From positions 39,840,461 to 39,904,460 of the forward strand of contig CM055096.1 in assembly GCA_029204225.1 (NCBI GenBank): DNA of 64,000 bases, in the 5' to 3' direction. Every line of letters starts with the position of its first letter. The stretch's first letter is position 1. Below, piece by piece: positions 44,579-56,250 of this stretch. The DNA is from Diphasiastrum complanatum (Eukaryota; Streptophyta; Lycopodiopsida; Lycopodiales; Lycopodiaceae). The translations under genes were made by a program, and so were the position numbers. The notes below the pieces were generated by a model that was not told the origin of the DNA, searched no databases, and saw only the letters and a program-made list of their open reading frames with translations.

Positions 44579-45813
44579 TGTTGTAAAGCTATTTTCATAA
44601 GCTTTACTTCCGACGCCACTGGCACCAGCATTGTCCCCGACGCCAGCAGCGCCCCGGTTGCTCCCGGCACCGGCACCACTCTCGGCGCCACTATGACCAG
44701 AATTCAGCTGACGCCAAGTTCCTATGGCTGAAAATCTTTGATCGGTTCTAAGCAAAGTCCAGAGAGCTCAAATTGATGTGCAATCACCTCACACGATCTA
44801 GGCATGATTAAAGGAAGCCTGGGGATCAGTAGAAACTAGAGAGAGAAAATGACTTTCTAGAAAGAGAAAATTCTAGAGAGATAAAATGTGCTTTACCAGC
44901 TTGCGTAGAGTGCTTGGTATGAGGGGGGGTGCCGAATCACACCAATACTATAGGGGAGTGCGGGTTGCGACTCAGGGCGAGCTCCAACCAAGTCTCAGCC
45001 TCCCTTGCTGGAATGTTGTCCTGGCACTCGCCTTGGCATGCCAGCTCCCCGGAGACTAGGGTCGGTCACACACTTAAAATGTAACCTTCTCAGATTTATC
45101 AATAAAGTGGGATTTTTCTCAAACTGACTCTGATTACCTTCTGGTTTTTAGTGTTCGGTAAAAGTGCCAGTTGTAAGGCCACTTCAAAATTTTTAAGTTG
45201 GCACATAGCTGAGGGTCGTATCCCGGGACGCCAGCGGTATGCCGTCGGGACCATTCGGTCAGTGGCGCCAGCGGTATGTTGTCGGGACCATTTGGTCAAG
45301 GAACTGGTTGTCTCCATATCTGTCGCGGCTTGTGGTTCTGAGTGTTCCTTGCATGAACGTAAATGGGTTAAGCTCTTGGGAAACAGACTTTAACCTGTCG
45401 GCTGAGTTGGATGGCTTGCTTGGGTGAAAGTTACCTGTTTATGGCTGTCCAGTCTGGCGTGGCGCCAGGGTGGCTTATAGCGCTTGTGACGAAGCTTTCA
45501 GTTGGTTAAGTCTGATGTAAGTTAGACCGCTTGCTTGGAATGGATGTTACTCGTTTGTAACGAAGCTTCGAGTTGGTCAAGTTTGATGTATGTTGGGTGG
45601 ATTGCTTGGAGGGAAGTCACCCACATCGGGACCCCCGATCTGGCATGGCAGCAGGTTGGATCTCAATGTTGGTTTTCGGAACTTCAGGTTGGTTAAGTCT
45701 GATCGTTGTTGGCGAGTTGGCTGCTTGTATGTCAAGTGGGTTTGGATGGCAAGAGTTGAAGGCTGGGAAGCTAAGTCGTGGTTCTCGGATCTCTTTGGGA
45801 TGCCTGCGCTACA
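44579..45813 (+). repeat. LARD J 3' LTR, full length (1,235 bp)
   Basis: Starts TGTTGTAAAGC after a purine-rich tract and ends GGGATGCCTGCGCTACA. The 5' part (44600-44720) is GC-rich with many GGCGCC/GACGCC-type units and encodes only a Gly/Ala shadow frame. AATAAAGTGGG (about 45101-45111) is a likely polyadenylation signal. Blocks such as ACTATAGGGG and AATGTAACCT are shared with the M LTR. Confidence 0.9.
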
Positions 45814-46235
45814 AGTACTAAGACTCACCACAAATACATACAAGCAAGACACTCAGGCAGGTTTACTAACAATTAACAAAGACACGGTCCCCCTTTGAGA
45901 TAGTCCTGCCAAAGGACCTTTGCCTGGCTGCGCCCATACAGATTACACCCAAATTCAAGCAGTATCTCTGTATCAATGGTTAACCCGTACAGTTCGAATA
46001 TGTTGCCTCGCACCCCACAAGGCACAGACCATGCTTACACCAACCTAATGGCAGCACACTGCCTCATCTGTCCTACGTGCAAACAGCGCCAGGCCCGAAC
46101 CGCGAGAATTGACCGTGCTTACACCTGAAGGGCAGCACCTTGACTCATCAAGTCCCTCATTCTGTCGACCACCCCGACTGTGGACGCACCTATGCTTACA
46201 CTGTGGGCAGCACCTTGCACAACAGTTGGCCTGAT
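45814..46235 (-). mobile_element. Internal fragment of LARD K (minus)
   Basis: Inverse of about 42320-42890 of J, with internal gaps. It carries three of the stem-loop units. The primer site is deleted at the 46235 junction, and the fragment joins the end of J's 3' LTR exactly. Confidence 0.8.
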
Positions 46236-47334
46236 TGTAGCGCAGGCATCCCAAAGGGAGCCGGGAACCACGACTTAGCTTCCCGGCCTTCAACTCTTGC
46301 CATCCAAACCCACTTGACATACAAGCAGCCAACTTGCCAACAAAGATCAGACTTAACCCCCTTGGAGTTCCGAAAGCAACATTCAGATCCAACCTGGCAC
46401 CATGCCAAATCGGGGGTCCCGATGTGGGTGACTTCCCTCCGCGCCAGCCGCCCAACATCCATCAAACTTGACCAACTTGAAGCTTCATTACGAACAAGTA
46501 ACATCCATTCCAAGCAAGCGGTCTGACTTACATCAGACTTAACCAACTAAAAGCTTCGTCACAAGCACTGGAAGCCAACCCGGCGCCACGCCAAACTGGA
46601 TAGCCATAAACAAGTAACTTCCACCCAAGCAAGCCATCCAACTCAACCGACAGGTTAGAGCCCGTTCCCTAAGAGCTTAACCCATTCACGTTCATGCAAG
46701 GAACACTCAGAACCCAAGCCGCGACAGATATGGAGACAACCAGTTCCTGGACCAGATGGTCCCGACAGCATACCGCTGGCGCCACGGACCGAATGGTCCC
46801 GACGGCATACTGCTGGCGTCCCGGGATACGACCCTCAGCTATATGCCAACTTAAAAATTTTGAAGCGACCTTACAACTGGCGCTTTTACCAAACACTGAA
46901 ATCCAAAAGGTAATCAAAGTCAGTTTGATAAAAATCCCACTTTATTGATAAATCTGCGAAGGTTACATTTCAAGTGTGTGACCGACCCTAGTCTCCGGGG
47001 AGCTGGCATGCCAAGGCGAGTGCCATGACAACATTCCAACAAGGGAGGCTGAGACTTGGTTGGAGCTCGCCCTGAGTCGCAACCCGCACTCCCCTATAGT
47101 ATTGGTGGGATTCGGCACCCCCCCTCATGCCAAGTACATGTGAGGTGATTACACATCGATCTGAGCTCTCTGGACTTCCCTAGAATCGATCAAAGATTTT
47201 CAGCCACAGGAACTTGATGCCAGCTAGATTCTGGTCACAGTGGCGCTGGGAGCGACAGGGGCGCTGCTGGCGCCGGGGACAATGTTGGCGCCAATGGCGC
47301 CGGAAGTAAAGCTTGTAAAGGTAGCTTTACAACA
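46236..47334 (-). repeat. LARD K LTR (1,099 bp, minus)
   Basis: Inverse of the J LTR from TGTAGCGCAGG to GCTTTACAACA. Includes the GGCGCC-rich segment near 47240-47305. Complete at both ends, somewhat shorter than J's 3' LTR. Confidence 0.88.
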
Positions 47335-47737
47335 GGTGGCTTGCTTGAGTGGAAGTTACCTGTTTATGGTTGTCCAGTCTGGCGTGGCGCCAGGTTGGCT
47401 TCCAGCACTCGTGACGAAGCTTTCAGTTGGTTAAGTCCGATGTAAGTCAGACCGCTTGCTGAAATGGATGTTACTCATTTGTAATGAAGCTTCGAGTTGG
47501 TTAAGTTTGATGTATGTCGGGCGACTTGCTTGAAGGGAAGTCCCCCACATCGGGACCCCCGATCTGACATGGTGCCAGGTTGGATCTCAATGTTGGTTTT
47601 TGGAACTTCAAGTTGGTTAAGTCTGATCGTTGTTGGCAAGTTGGCTGCCTGTATGTCAAGTGGGTTTGGATGGCAAGAGTTGAAGGCTGGGAAGCTAAGT
47701 CGTGGTTCCCGGCTCCCTTTGGGATGCCTGCGCTACA
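47335..47737 (+). repeat. LARD LTR fragment (plus)
   Basis: The last 400 bp or so of the J-type LTR in plus orientation, ending CTGCGCTACA. Fused directly to the end of LTR K. Confidence 0.85.
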
Positions 47738-47880
47738 GTGACCGACCCTAGTCTCCGGGGTGCTGGCATGCCAAGGCGAGTGCCAAGACAACATTCCAGC
47801 AAGGGAGGCTGAGACTTGGTTGGTGCTCGCCTTGAGTCGCAACCCGCACTCCCCTATAGTATTGGTGGGATTCGCCACCC
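47738..47880 (-). repeat. LARD LTR fragment (minus)
   Basis: About 143 bp of the middle of the LTR in inverse orientation (GTGACCGACCCTAGTCTCCG to GGTGGGATTCGCCACC), equivalent to about 46979-47120. Confidence 0.85.
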
Positions 47881-48734
47881 ATCTCCAACTATGATCGAAT
47901 GTACCTAAGATTCCAATCCTCCTCGACGTCAATCGTTGCAGTTTCTCTCTTCTCCTCTTGCTTCACATGACGTGGCTTGGGGGCTAGATCCAGATTTTGA
48001 TCTAAGATTGGTTGGGCAGTTTGGCTCCATAGTCTCTTCTATTGTGTTCTCCTATACTCATATTAGGGGCAATCCTTTAGGGTCTTTATATTGGTATCAG
48101 ATCATGGCTAAGATGCAGTTTTGGGTGGGAATGGAGACGAGTTCTACATCAAATTGGAAGTTTGTGAACACTTGGATTTACATCCTGGGTGAAGTGTTGT
48201 TTTCTTGATGATCGATTGGATTTTGAACCCACTAATTCTGGTTTGGAGCAAGTTTTTTTTAAGTGTGGTACAGTGCACTACTACTTGATTGCTCGTGGAA
48301 GTTGCTTAGAATCAGTTTCCAAGATTGCACGTTGAGGGAATAAGATTTTCTTTAAAGCTGATCCTCCGAAAGAACTTGAAAGAGGGTAGAACATGGATTG
48401 TAGGATATGTTATTGTTATTCTCTTTATGTTGAGCAGAACTGAAGGCATAACTATTGGTTTGCTTAATCAAATTCCTAGCTTTACTTCCCTGAAATGTCA
48501 GAAGCTTAATTGCATGATTCCATTCTTGCTTTCATGGGCACTGTAAATTTTTTTAGGAAGGCAAATGATGGTCTGATAACTACAAATGGCTATGCATGTT
48601 GTTGGAATCATGGAAGCTTTTCAGAAGCTTTGGGTGGACTGAAGCATGTAACCCTGTCAGTGGATGGTTAATACAGTTTTTCAACCAAATTTGTCTCGTA
48701 CACTCATTATGTCTCGTTTTTGTGCATGCGCCAC
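47881..48734. other. Unassigned insert with a PBS-like TGGTATCAGATC
   Basis: About 850 bp unlike the surrounding LTRs. TGGTATCAGATCATGG near 48092 resembles a copia primer-binding site and could mark an LTR end at about 48091, but no gag or partner LTR follows. Short plus frames at 47936-48208 and 48325-48546 are not recognised. Confidence 0.3.
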
Positions 48735-49695
48735 TGTAGCACAGGCATCCCAAAGGGAACCGGAAACCATGACTTAGCTTCCTAGCCTTCAACTTTTGCC
48801 ATCCAAACCCACTTGATATACAAGCAACCAACTTGCCAACAACGATCAGACTTAACTGCCTTAAAGTTCCGAAAACCAACATTGAGATCCAACCTGGCGC
48901 CATGCCAAATTGGGGGTCCCGATGTGGGTGACTGCCCTCCAAGCAAGCCGCCCGACATACATCAAACTTGACCAACTTGAAGCTTCGTTACAAACGAGTA
49001 ACATCCATTCCAAGCAAGCGGTCTGACTTACATTAGACTTAACCAACTGAAAGCTTTGTCACGAGCGCTGGAAGCCAACCTGGCGCCATGCCAAACTGGA
49101 CAGCCATAAACAGGTAACTTCCACCCAAGCAAGCCATCCAACTCAGCCGACAGGTTAGAGCCCGTTCCCCAAGAGCTTAACCCATTCACGTTCATGCAAG
49201 GAACACTTAGAACCACAAGCCGAGACAAATATGGAGACAACCAATTGCTGGACCCAAATGGTCTCGATAGCATACCGCTGGCGCCATGGACCGAATAGTC
49301 CCGACGGCATGCCGCTGGCGTCCCGGGATACGACCCTCAGCTATGTGCCAACTTAAAAATTTTGAAGCAGCCTTACAACTGGTGCTTTTACTGAACACTG
49401 AAACCCAGAAGGTAATCAGAGTTAGTTTGAGAAAAATCCCACTTTATTGATAAATCTGAGAAGGTTACATTTCAAGTGTGTGACCAACCCTAGTCTTCGG
49501 GGAACTGGCATGCCAAGGCGAGAGCCATGACAACATTCCAGCAAGGGAGGCTGAGACTTGGTTGGAGCTCTCCTTGAGTCGCAACCCGCACTCCCCTATA
49601 GTATTGGTGGGATTCGGCACCCCCCCCTCATACCAAGCACTCTATCCAGGCTGGTAAAGCACATTTTTCTCTCTCTAGGACTTTCTCTCTCTAGA
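48735..49695 (-). repeat. LARD L 3' LTR, truncated (minus)
   Basis: Plus view TGTAGCACAGGCATCCC onward, inverse of the J LTR. It stops at about 49695, lacking the start with the GGCGCC segment, and joins internal sequence directly. Confidence 0.87.
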
Positions 49696-51414
49696 CCATT
49701 GAACCATTGACCTTGTGGAGAGCCAAAGGGTCACACCAGTTTGATCCGCATACAAACTATCTCTTCGCGTTCGTTTAAAGCACCATGTCCGTCTCGCAAA
49801 ACTTGACTTTCACAATTCCATCACTGGTTAGTTGTCTCAAAGTCAAAACAAGAAGTGTACATCGAGTTTGTCTTCAAGTAGCTCTCTTTGAATCAGACAC
49901 ATGCACCTAGAGTTTGCACTAGTCCGATCTCAACGCGAACTGTCCCTTAGCATTCATTTGAAATACCAAATCTCTCATGCAAGACTCAACTTTCACAGTT
50001 CCTTCATTGATCAGCTGTCTTACACGTAACACAAGCCAGCGTACTCATATGTTTCCTCATCATTGCTGGTCTAGAGAAAGCCTATAACAAGCTTTCCTTT
50101 CCACAACAAACACTTGTCAACTTATTAGGTCCAAAGTTCGCCAGTCTCCTCATGTGAGTATGGCTAGGTCACCTTGAATTTGCTCCCGTTTTGATCAACT
50201 TTAGTTCAAAATTTGCCCCAAGAGAGAGGGGTGTGTGATAGTTCCCCTCCACTTATAAAATCAGCTGATCGGACTTAGAGTAGAGTTCTTCGAACAAAAA
50301 GCCTTAACACTTTGCTTCCCATCTGCTAGGATTATGGCTCGATCCAACTTGTTGCCAATCTCTGAAGAGGATCCTAGGCTTTCCCCTTTGAGGAAAAACC
50401 CAACTGATACTGGATATCACCCATGCTCAGTGAGTTTCAGTTCCGAAGGTGGCCGTCCCAAAATGAAGACCAACTGCTCCATAGAAGATCTCCCCTGAAA
50501 TTGCCCTTTCTAACTTTTGACTTCCTGCTTGCGTTTGGTGGGCGTTGTCACAAATGAAACTAAACCAAGAAACATGCTAGCCATCCATCCTTTGCAAACA
50601 TCGAGTCGTTTCATTTCCGTTCACGTGCGAGTACTTGAACTGCAAATCCGCTCCACAGATTCTGTAGTCCTCTTTGTTTGATGGTATCAACCTTCAAAAC
50701 AAAGGTTCATTCTCGAGCCATCAGCTCCTTGTATCACAAGCAATCATGCAAACCAGACAAAGCACGAGTACTAAGACTCACCACGAATACATACAAGTAA
50801 GACACTCAGGCAGGTTTTTAACAAGTAACAAAGACAAGGACCCCCTTTGAGATGGTCCTGCCAATGGACCTTTGCCTAGCCGCGCCCATACAAATCGATC
50901 ACAGAATCAGCCCACATAGGACACCCCTCCAACTATCCGTGCTTTCACCATTAAGCAGCACATTGCCTCAGTCACGCCCCACCACTTTTTGGTCGATAGC
51001 CCTTATAGCTAAATGATCAGCAGCTATCCCGCACCAGTAGCTAACCACCCGTGCTTTACACCTGAATTCGAGCAGCATCTCTGTATCAATGGTTAACCCA
51101 TACAGTTCAAATATGTCGCCTTGCACCCCACAAGGTACAGACCATGCTTTTACCTACCTAGGCAGCGCTTTGCCTCATCCATCCTACTTGCAGACAGTGC
51201 CAGGCCTGAACTGCGAGAACTGACCGTGCTTACACCTCGATGGCAGCACTTTGACTCATCAAGTCCCCCGTTCTGTTGACCACCTCGACCGTAGACGCAC
51301 TCGTGTTTACACTGTGGGCAACACCTTGCACAACAGTTGTCTTGATGAACCCCAAACAGTGGCCATTTCCGTGAGATCCGCATAGCTGATCGGCCAGTCG
51401 GCTCTGATACCACA
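49696..51414 (-). mobile_element. Internal region of LARD L (minus)
   Basis: Long inverse match to J internal sequence (about 42249-43960), including the primer site complement (GGCTCTGATACCA at 51400-51412) and the stem-loop array. Non-coding. With J it makes an inverted repeat of about 1.7 kb. Confidence 0.88.
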
Positions 51415-51507
51415 TGTAGTGCAGGCATCCCAAAGGGAGTAACTTTCACCCAAGCAAGCCATCCAACTCAGCCGACAGGTTAGAGCCCGTTCCCCAAGAG
51501 CTTAACA
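51415..51507 (-). repeat. LARD L 5' LTR, mostly deleted
   Basis: TGTAGTGCAGGCATCCC plus one further LTR block (CCAAGCAAGCCATCCAACTC to GAGCTTAAC) with the sequence between them lost. It ends at the border with the gypsy M leader. Confidence 0.8.
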
Positions 51508-51796
51508 AAGGTCCTACGTCCGGTCTCAGGAGGGGTTTGTGGCTTGAGAGGGATCCTCTGTGTTTGCTTTGGTTGGTATGTTCCGTTTGTTGTGTGCTTG
51601 CTTGGACACAAATGACCTGATTCCTACTTGGCTCTCAGGTGATGTGAGCATGCTAAGTTTGAGGAGGGAATAGTTTCATTGAAGCTGATTTAATAAAGAA
51701 GAAAAGCGAGTTGTGGGGCCCGGCCGACAGAAGGGAGAGTCTCAAAGATAAAAGAGAGTGAGGCGATAATCTGTTGGAAGTACACCTCTTACTATA
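51508..51796 (+). other. Leader of gypsy M gag
   Basis: Non-coding stretch before the gag start, with no 5' LTR or primer-binding site. A purine-rich tract lies near 51690-51770. Confidence 0.45.
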
Positions 51797-52849
51797 ATGG
51801 AGGACCACCTTGATGAGTTACGAGCATTGACGGACGAAGAGGAGCTGGCTCGAGAATACGGCTCCCGCATGCATCGAGATGGCACCAGGTCCAAGTCAAG
51901 AAAGAAAGAGCGTATGCACTCCACAGTGGCACCTCTCCAAGAAGAGATGGGTGGCCCTTCTAAGCCTACACCAAGAGATGAACCCTTGCCAGAGGCGCAA
52001 CAAGACCTCTTTGAAGTGAAGATGCGGCAATACTTATCAAGCGCAATGACGGCTATGCTTAGCGAGGTGAAGAAGGACAAAGAAACAGAAAGGAAAGAAT
52101 GGCAAACATCCCTGCGAACCATGAACCTTACTCAATTTAACCTTGCTAGAGAAATGAGAGACATGCTAACACAACTCGAAGCCAGGTTTGAAGAGTTGGA
52201 GGCAACTAGGGGGAATGCAGTGGCCCCTCCTCCACAGATACTAAGAGAACCACGAGCGCGAAACACAGAAGGCCCAAAGAAGACTGCCAAAGTAAAAGCA
52301 CCACCTACTTTCAAAGGAGAGCATGACATTCGAATTGTGGAAGATTGGTTGTTTCACATGGACCATTACTTCCGTCTGATGAACACTCTTGAGGAAGAAA
52401 GAACGAACTTGGCATTAGCATATTTTAAGGGCTACACTACAAATTGGTACCGGATGGCAGGAATGCATTTCCAGACATGGGACGCATTCAAAACTGCATT
52501 ACGAGAGGAGTTCATACCGAAGGATTCATACATGAGATTGAGGACAGAATTATCAGGGCTCAAACAGAAAGGGTCATTGCAAGAGTACCTCAATAAATTC
52601 AGACAGAGTCTATGGGTTATTGAAGATATGTCCAAGGCGGACAAAACTCATTATCTCTTGTCTGGAATGCAGTCTTGGACCCGACGTGCAATAGACAGCT
52701 ACATGCCCCATGATTTCAATTCAACTATTCGGGCGGCTGAAATGGTTTGTGATTATGAGAGCACATTGGCACCAGCTACTCCCGCAACCTCAACAAGAGT
52801 ATTTATGGATCCAGACCGAGTCCGAGCTTCTTTTCAAGGGGGGACTTAG
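51797..52849 (+). pseudogene. Ty3/gypsy M Gag
   Basis: An open frame of 350 codons from ATG at 51797. The N-terminal third is charged and probably coiled (LFEVKMRQYLSSAMTAMLSE). A retrotransposon gag capsid domain follows at about residues 170-300 (FKGEHDIRIVEDWLFHMDHY, YRMAGMHFQTWDAFKTALRE, LSGLKQKGSLQEYLNKFRQS). A frame change after 52849 separates it from its zinc knuckle. The gag domain itself looks intact, the longest clean retroelement frame in the right half of the window. Confidence 0.9.
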
Positions 52850-52859
52850 CTTCAAATGG

Positions 52860-53658
52860 CAACCAAGCCTTGAGTAGCGTGAACAAATTCCCAACTAAAA
52901 AAGGGTTTGGCAACCAAGGCAACAATGGAGGGAACAGGTTCCAGAGAAGAAACAATGTTGGACCTTCAGCTAGTCACAGCAACAGCTCACCAACAGTGGG
53001 CAGTTCCATGCGCTGCTTCAACTGTCATTAGCAAGGTCACTCTTGGAGGTCATGCCCCAAACCATTGAACAAGCAAATCATGGCTGCCGTTGAAGGATTT
53101 GATAGGATGGAGAGAGAGGCATTTGATCAAGAAGATGGTGAACAGGATGACGAAGAGGACCCAAAAACGGATTTGACGGAGTCTAACCTGAATTCCTTAC
53201 AACAGATAGGGGCACTTGCGGCGTATCGTGAACATCTCATGGCGACTCCTGCGAGAGGATCAAAGTTATTGTACCTGAAATGTTGTATTCAAGGCAGGAT
53301 CATTTACTTCATGATAGACCTGGGGGCGTCACATAACTACTTGTCAGAAAAACTGACAGGGAAATTGGACATCCAATGTGAAGAAAATGTGACTCCTATT
53401 TGTGTGGAGACCGCGAAAGGTACAATGACCACTTGTAGATTGGCAACCAACTTACCAATCTCCCTGGGAACCTGGAAGAATCGACTAACGTTTACAATCT
53501 TGAAGATGGATGCCTTCGATGCTATTTTGGGATTAAGCTGGTTTAACGAACATGTGGTGGCCTTCTTGGCAAAAGGGGTTAACCTTGTGTTATTATATAA
53601 TGGCAGGAGACCTTGTGTCGTCAGAGCTGTGCCAGGGGAAAAAGAACGACACAAATGA
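52860..53658 (+). pseudogene. Gypsy M zinc knuckle and aspartic protease
   Basis: The zinc knuckle RCFNCH-stop-QGHSWRSCP carries a TAG at 53029-53031 inside the CX2CX4HX4C motif. The frame then continues with an acidic linker and a retroviral-type protease at about 53200-53658: FMIDLGASHNYLS, with the catalytic DSG changed to DLG, and FDAILGLSWF for the C-terminal flap strand. No RT, RNase H or integrase follows before the LTR. Confidence 0.88.
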
Positions 53659-53689
53659 ACCTGAGCCAACCATCCCTCCCAATCTCATT

Positions 53690-53989
53690 CACCTCTTTAA
53701 CAAAGGGCAGCCAACAGTGACAAACCAGCTGACACGGGACCAAACGGAGCCAACATTGCCTGCAGTTTCTACATCAAAGGTGAATTCAAGTGCCGATGCA
53801 AAGCTCAAGGAGCCCAACTTGTGTGACCAAACAAAAGCTCACCTCTTTAACGAAGGACATCCAGCAGTGACAAACCAGCTGATGCGAGGTCAAATGGAGC
53901 CAACATTGCCTGTAGCTTCTACATCAAAGGTGAATCTAAGTGCCGATGCAGAGCTCAAGGAGCTCAACCTGGGCGACCAAACGAAAAAT
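53690..53989 (+). repeat. Two tandem 150-bp coding repeats
   Basis: Copies at 53690-53839 and 53840-53989 share most positions and keep an open frame (HLFNKGQPTVTNQL / HLFNEGHPAVTNQL, then TSKVNSSADAKLKE / TSKVNLSADAELKE). Located between protease and the 3' LTR of gypsy M. Confidence 0.92.
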
Positions 53990-54148
53990 CTAGAGTCCTA
54001 GGGGACTCATCCAGACGTGCGACGAAAATGACATATCTGAGGGTTTAGGGAGCCGTAAGTACCTTTTTCTTTCATGTTAATAAAGTAAGCCGGATTTCTC
54101 ATCGAGGAGTGAGCTTCAGTCTAATGTCTAAGTGCAGCAGCTTAGGAC

Positions 54149-54971
54149 TGAGCCTCCGACCTGTGGTGAGCCAGTCAAGTAGTCACAAGTCATGAACTAG
54201 CTCTGGAGCTCGAGTCATGGCCTAGTCAGGAAAGCAAGTTGATTCGGCCGCCGGGACGGCTCCCGGGACCCATGTCCGGGAGCCAGACTGCTTCTACCAA
54301 GCTTGCCAAGCTTAATCAGCAAAATAAAAACTAAGTCCTAAAAAGCGTGCTTTACTAGAAAGCACTATGTTTCAAACCAGAGGGGGTGCGCCGAATCACA
54401 ACAAAACTATAGGGGGAGTCCGGCAGACAGAAACTTGGGCAGCTCAACCAGCACCAGGAATCCAGTTGCCAGGTCTCAGCTCCCTCTACCAGCACGAGCC
54501 AGACATAATTCCCAACACGTGTTGGTGGCCCGGAGACCGGTCAGTCTATGTATGAATGTAACCTCTTCCAAATCTAATAAAGTTGATCCTTGGGGATGAT
54601 TTCCATTTCAGTTTCGCCTCCGGGATTGGTCCAAGTGGAAGGACCCTTACTACAACCTTTTTGCATCGCCGGCGCCTAAGGGTCCTCATCATCGATGTGG
54701 GGCTTGCCGCTATGCCAATTGGTCAGTTTGGCGACCACTATGCCTTGGGTTTCATGTGTGGCTTGTCTTTGCCTTTGGTTACCTTTTGGGGATGGATTCT
54801 GAGTTGGCTTTCGGGTTGGTTAAGATTCCAGTTTTCTTAAGTCTGAATGGTTAAGCTTGTTACGTTTCTGAGTTGGCTTTTACGTAAGTGCATGGTGGAT
54901 GAATGTTAGACTTAAGCGCATGTTGGGAAAACCGCTCAAGTCCCAACCCCCTTTGAGGCACCGGCGCAACA
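54149..54971 (+). repeat. Gypsy M 3' LTR (823 bp)
   Basis: TGAGCCTCCGACC to CGGCGCAACA. Contains TCTAATAAAGTTGATCC, a likely polyadenylation site. Inverse copy at 39419-40215. It shares several blocks with the LARD LTRs. No strong polypurine tract precedes it, so the left end is tentative. Confidence 0.75.
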
Positions 54972-55054
54972 GCAGTAGGGGCGCTGCTGGCGCCGAAGAC
55001 AATGTTGGCGCCAGTGGCGCCGGAAGTAAAGCTTGTAAATGTAGCTTTACAACA
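54972..55054 (-). repeat. LARD LTR end fragment
   Basis: GGGGCGCTGCTGGCGCC to TAGCTTTACAACA is the inverse of the start of the J LTR, like 47262-47334. It abuts the M LTR. Confidence 0.85.
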
Positions 55055-56250
55055 GCCACATAGGTACAAATTACTCCAGAGTAAAATTAATTGGTGTGAA
55101 TTCACCAGAACCTGATGGTTTTGATTTATATTGCTTGTAACATGCATGATTAGTGAATCAATTGGGTTCATCAGTTAAAATTATGTGCATTGGACATATA
55201 ATATTCTTGGGATAGAGTATTCCTTAGTTAAGGAATAGACTCAGCTCATTAGTGGTTGTATTCCAGAGCGCTCAATTGGATAACAAATCATAATGAATCT
55301 AAGAATAAGATTTGAATTGATATTCAGCAGGATTTTGGGTATCTACGTTTGATTCTAGATTGTAATCTAACGTTTTTTGTAGTTGAAGATGATTGTCATT
55401 TTGGTATGCGTTCAGTCTTTAATTACCAGTGGTTTATAGAATTTAAATCTTGCACTTCAGTCAAAGAATCTTGTTTGAAAAATATTCTTAAATCTAGTAT
55501 CATCTTAGCGAAAGGATTTCAGAATGATTTTTACTATGATAGATGGTAAGCTAGTTGGTATGCCTATAAAATCAACTGTCAAACTAACAATTTGCTTGAA
55601 TGAGTGAGGATGAAGTAAATTCTATGTTGTGTTTTGAATTGGTTGGCTCATCAATCTAATTGACTAAGGCTCAATATGACATATGTAGTTAGTAACTCAA
55701 TCCATGGAAAATATGAGGGACACTCATTGGATAAGTGCTAAGCATCTTCTTAAATATTCCAATGGTTCTTATAATTTTGGCTTGAGGTATGCATCTTCTA
55801 GTAATCTTGCACTTTATGATTATTGCAGTGCTTATTAGCCCACAAATTTAGAAGATAAAAGATCCATTTCTAGTTATGTATTCATGCTTCGGAGTTTAGT
55901 TATTTCTTGGACAAGCAAAAAGTAGGAAACTTTAGCGGTATTTTCTACCAAGGCTGAATACAATTTAGGCAAATATGTTGTTTGTACATGACATTGTGTG
56001 TGGCTATGACGTTTATTGTCAAAACTGACATTATATCAAGATGCGACAACTATTATTTGTTGTAACAAACAAAGATTATTTTTTTATTTTTTCATCCACA
56101 AATTAAGCACATTGAGACACACTACTACTTTGTGCAAGAAAAGGTAACTCCAAGAAAGTAGAGTTAAATAATTTCTCTACCAATGAGCAAGTGGCAGATA
56201 TGTTGACAAAGCTTTTGGGAAAGAATGAGCTCAATTCTTTCGATCATCAA
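55055..56250 (+). pseudogene. Highly decayed copia RNase H
   Basis: In the plus frames at about 55720-56220 the order of a copia RNase H can be followed across many stops: KHLLKYSNGS, SSYVFMLRSLVISW, ETLAVFSTKAEYN, then a HKLSTLRHTT-like remnant of HARSKHIEI and a VDKAFGKE end. 55055-55700 may be RT debris but is not convincing. Confidence 0.6.

Noticed and set aside
44561-44755. Gly/Ala-rich minus frame resembling a structural protein
   Set aside because: It is the translation of GGCGCC-type repeats inside an LTR.
48092-48107. Confident copia element from the TGGTATCAGATC motif
   Set aside because: No LTR pair, gag or polypurine tract is nearby, so only a low-confidence note is kept.
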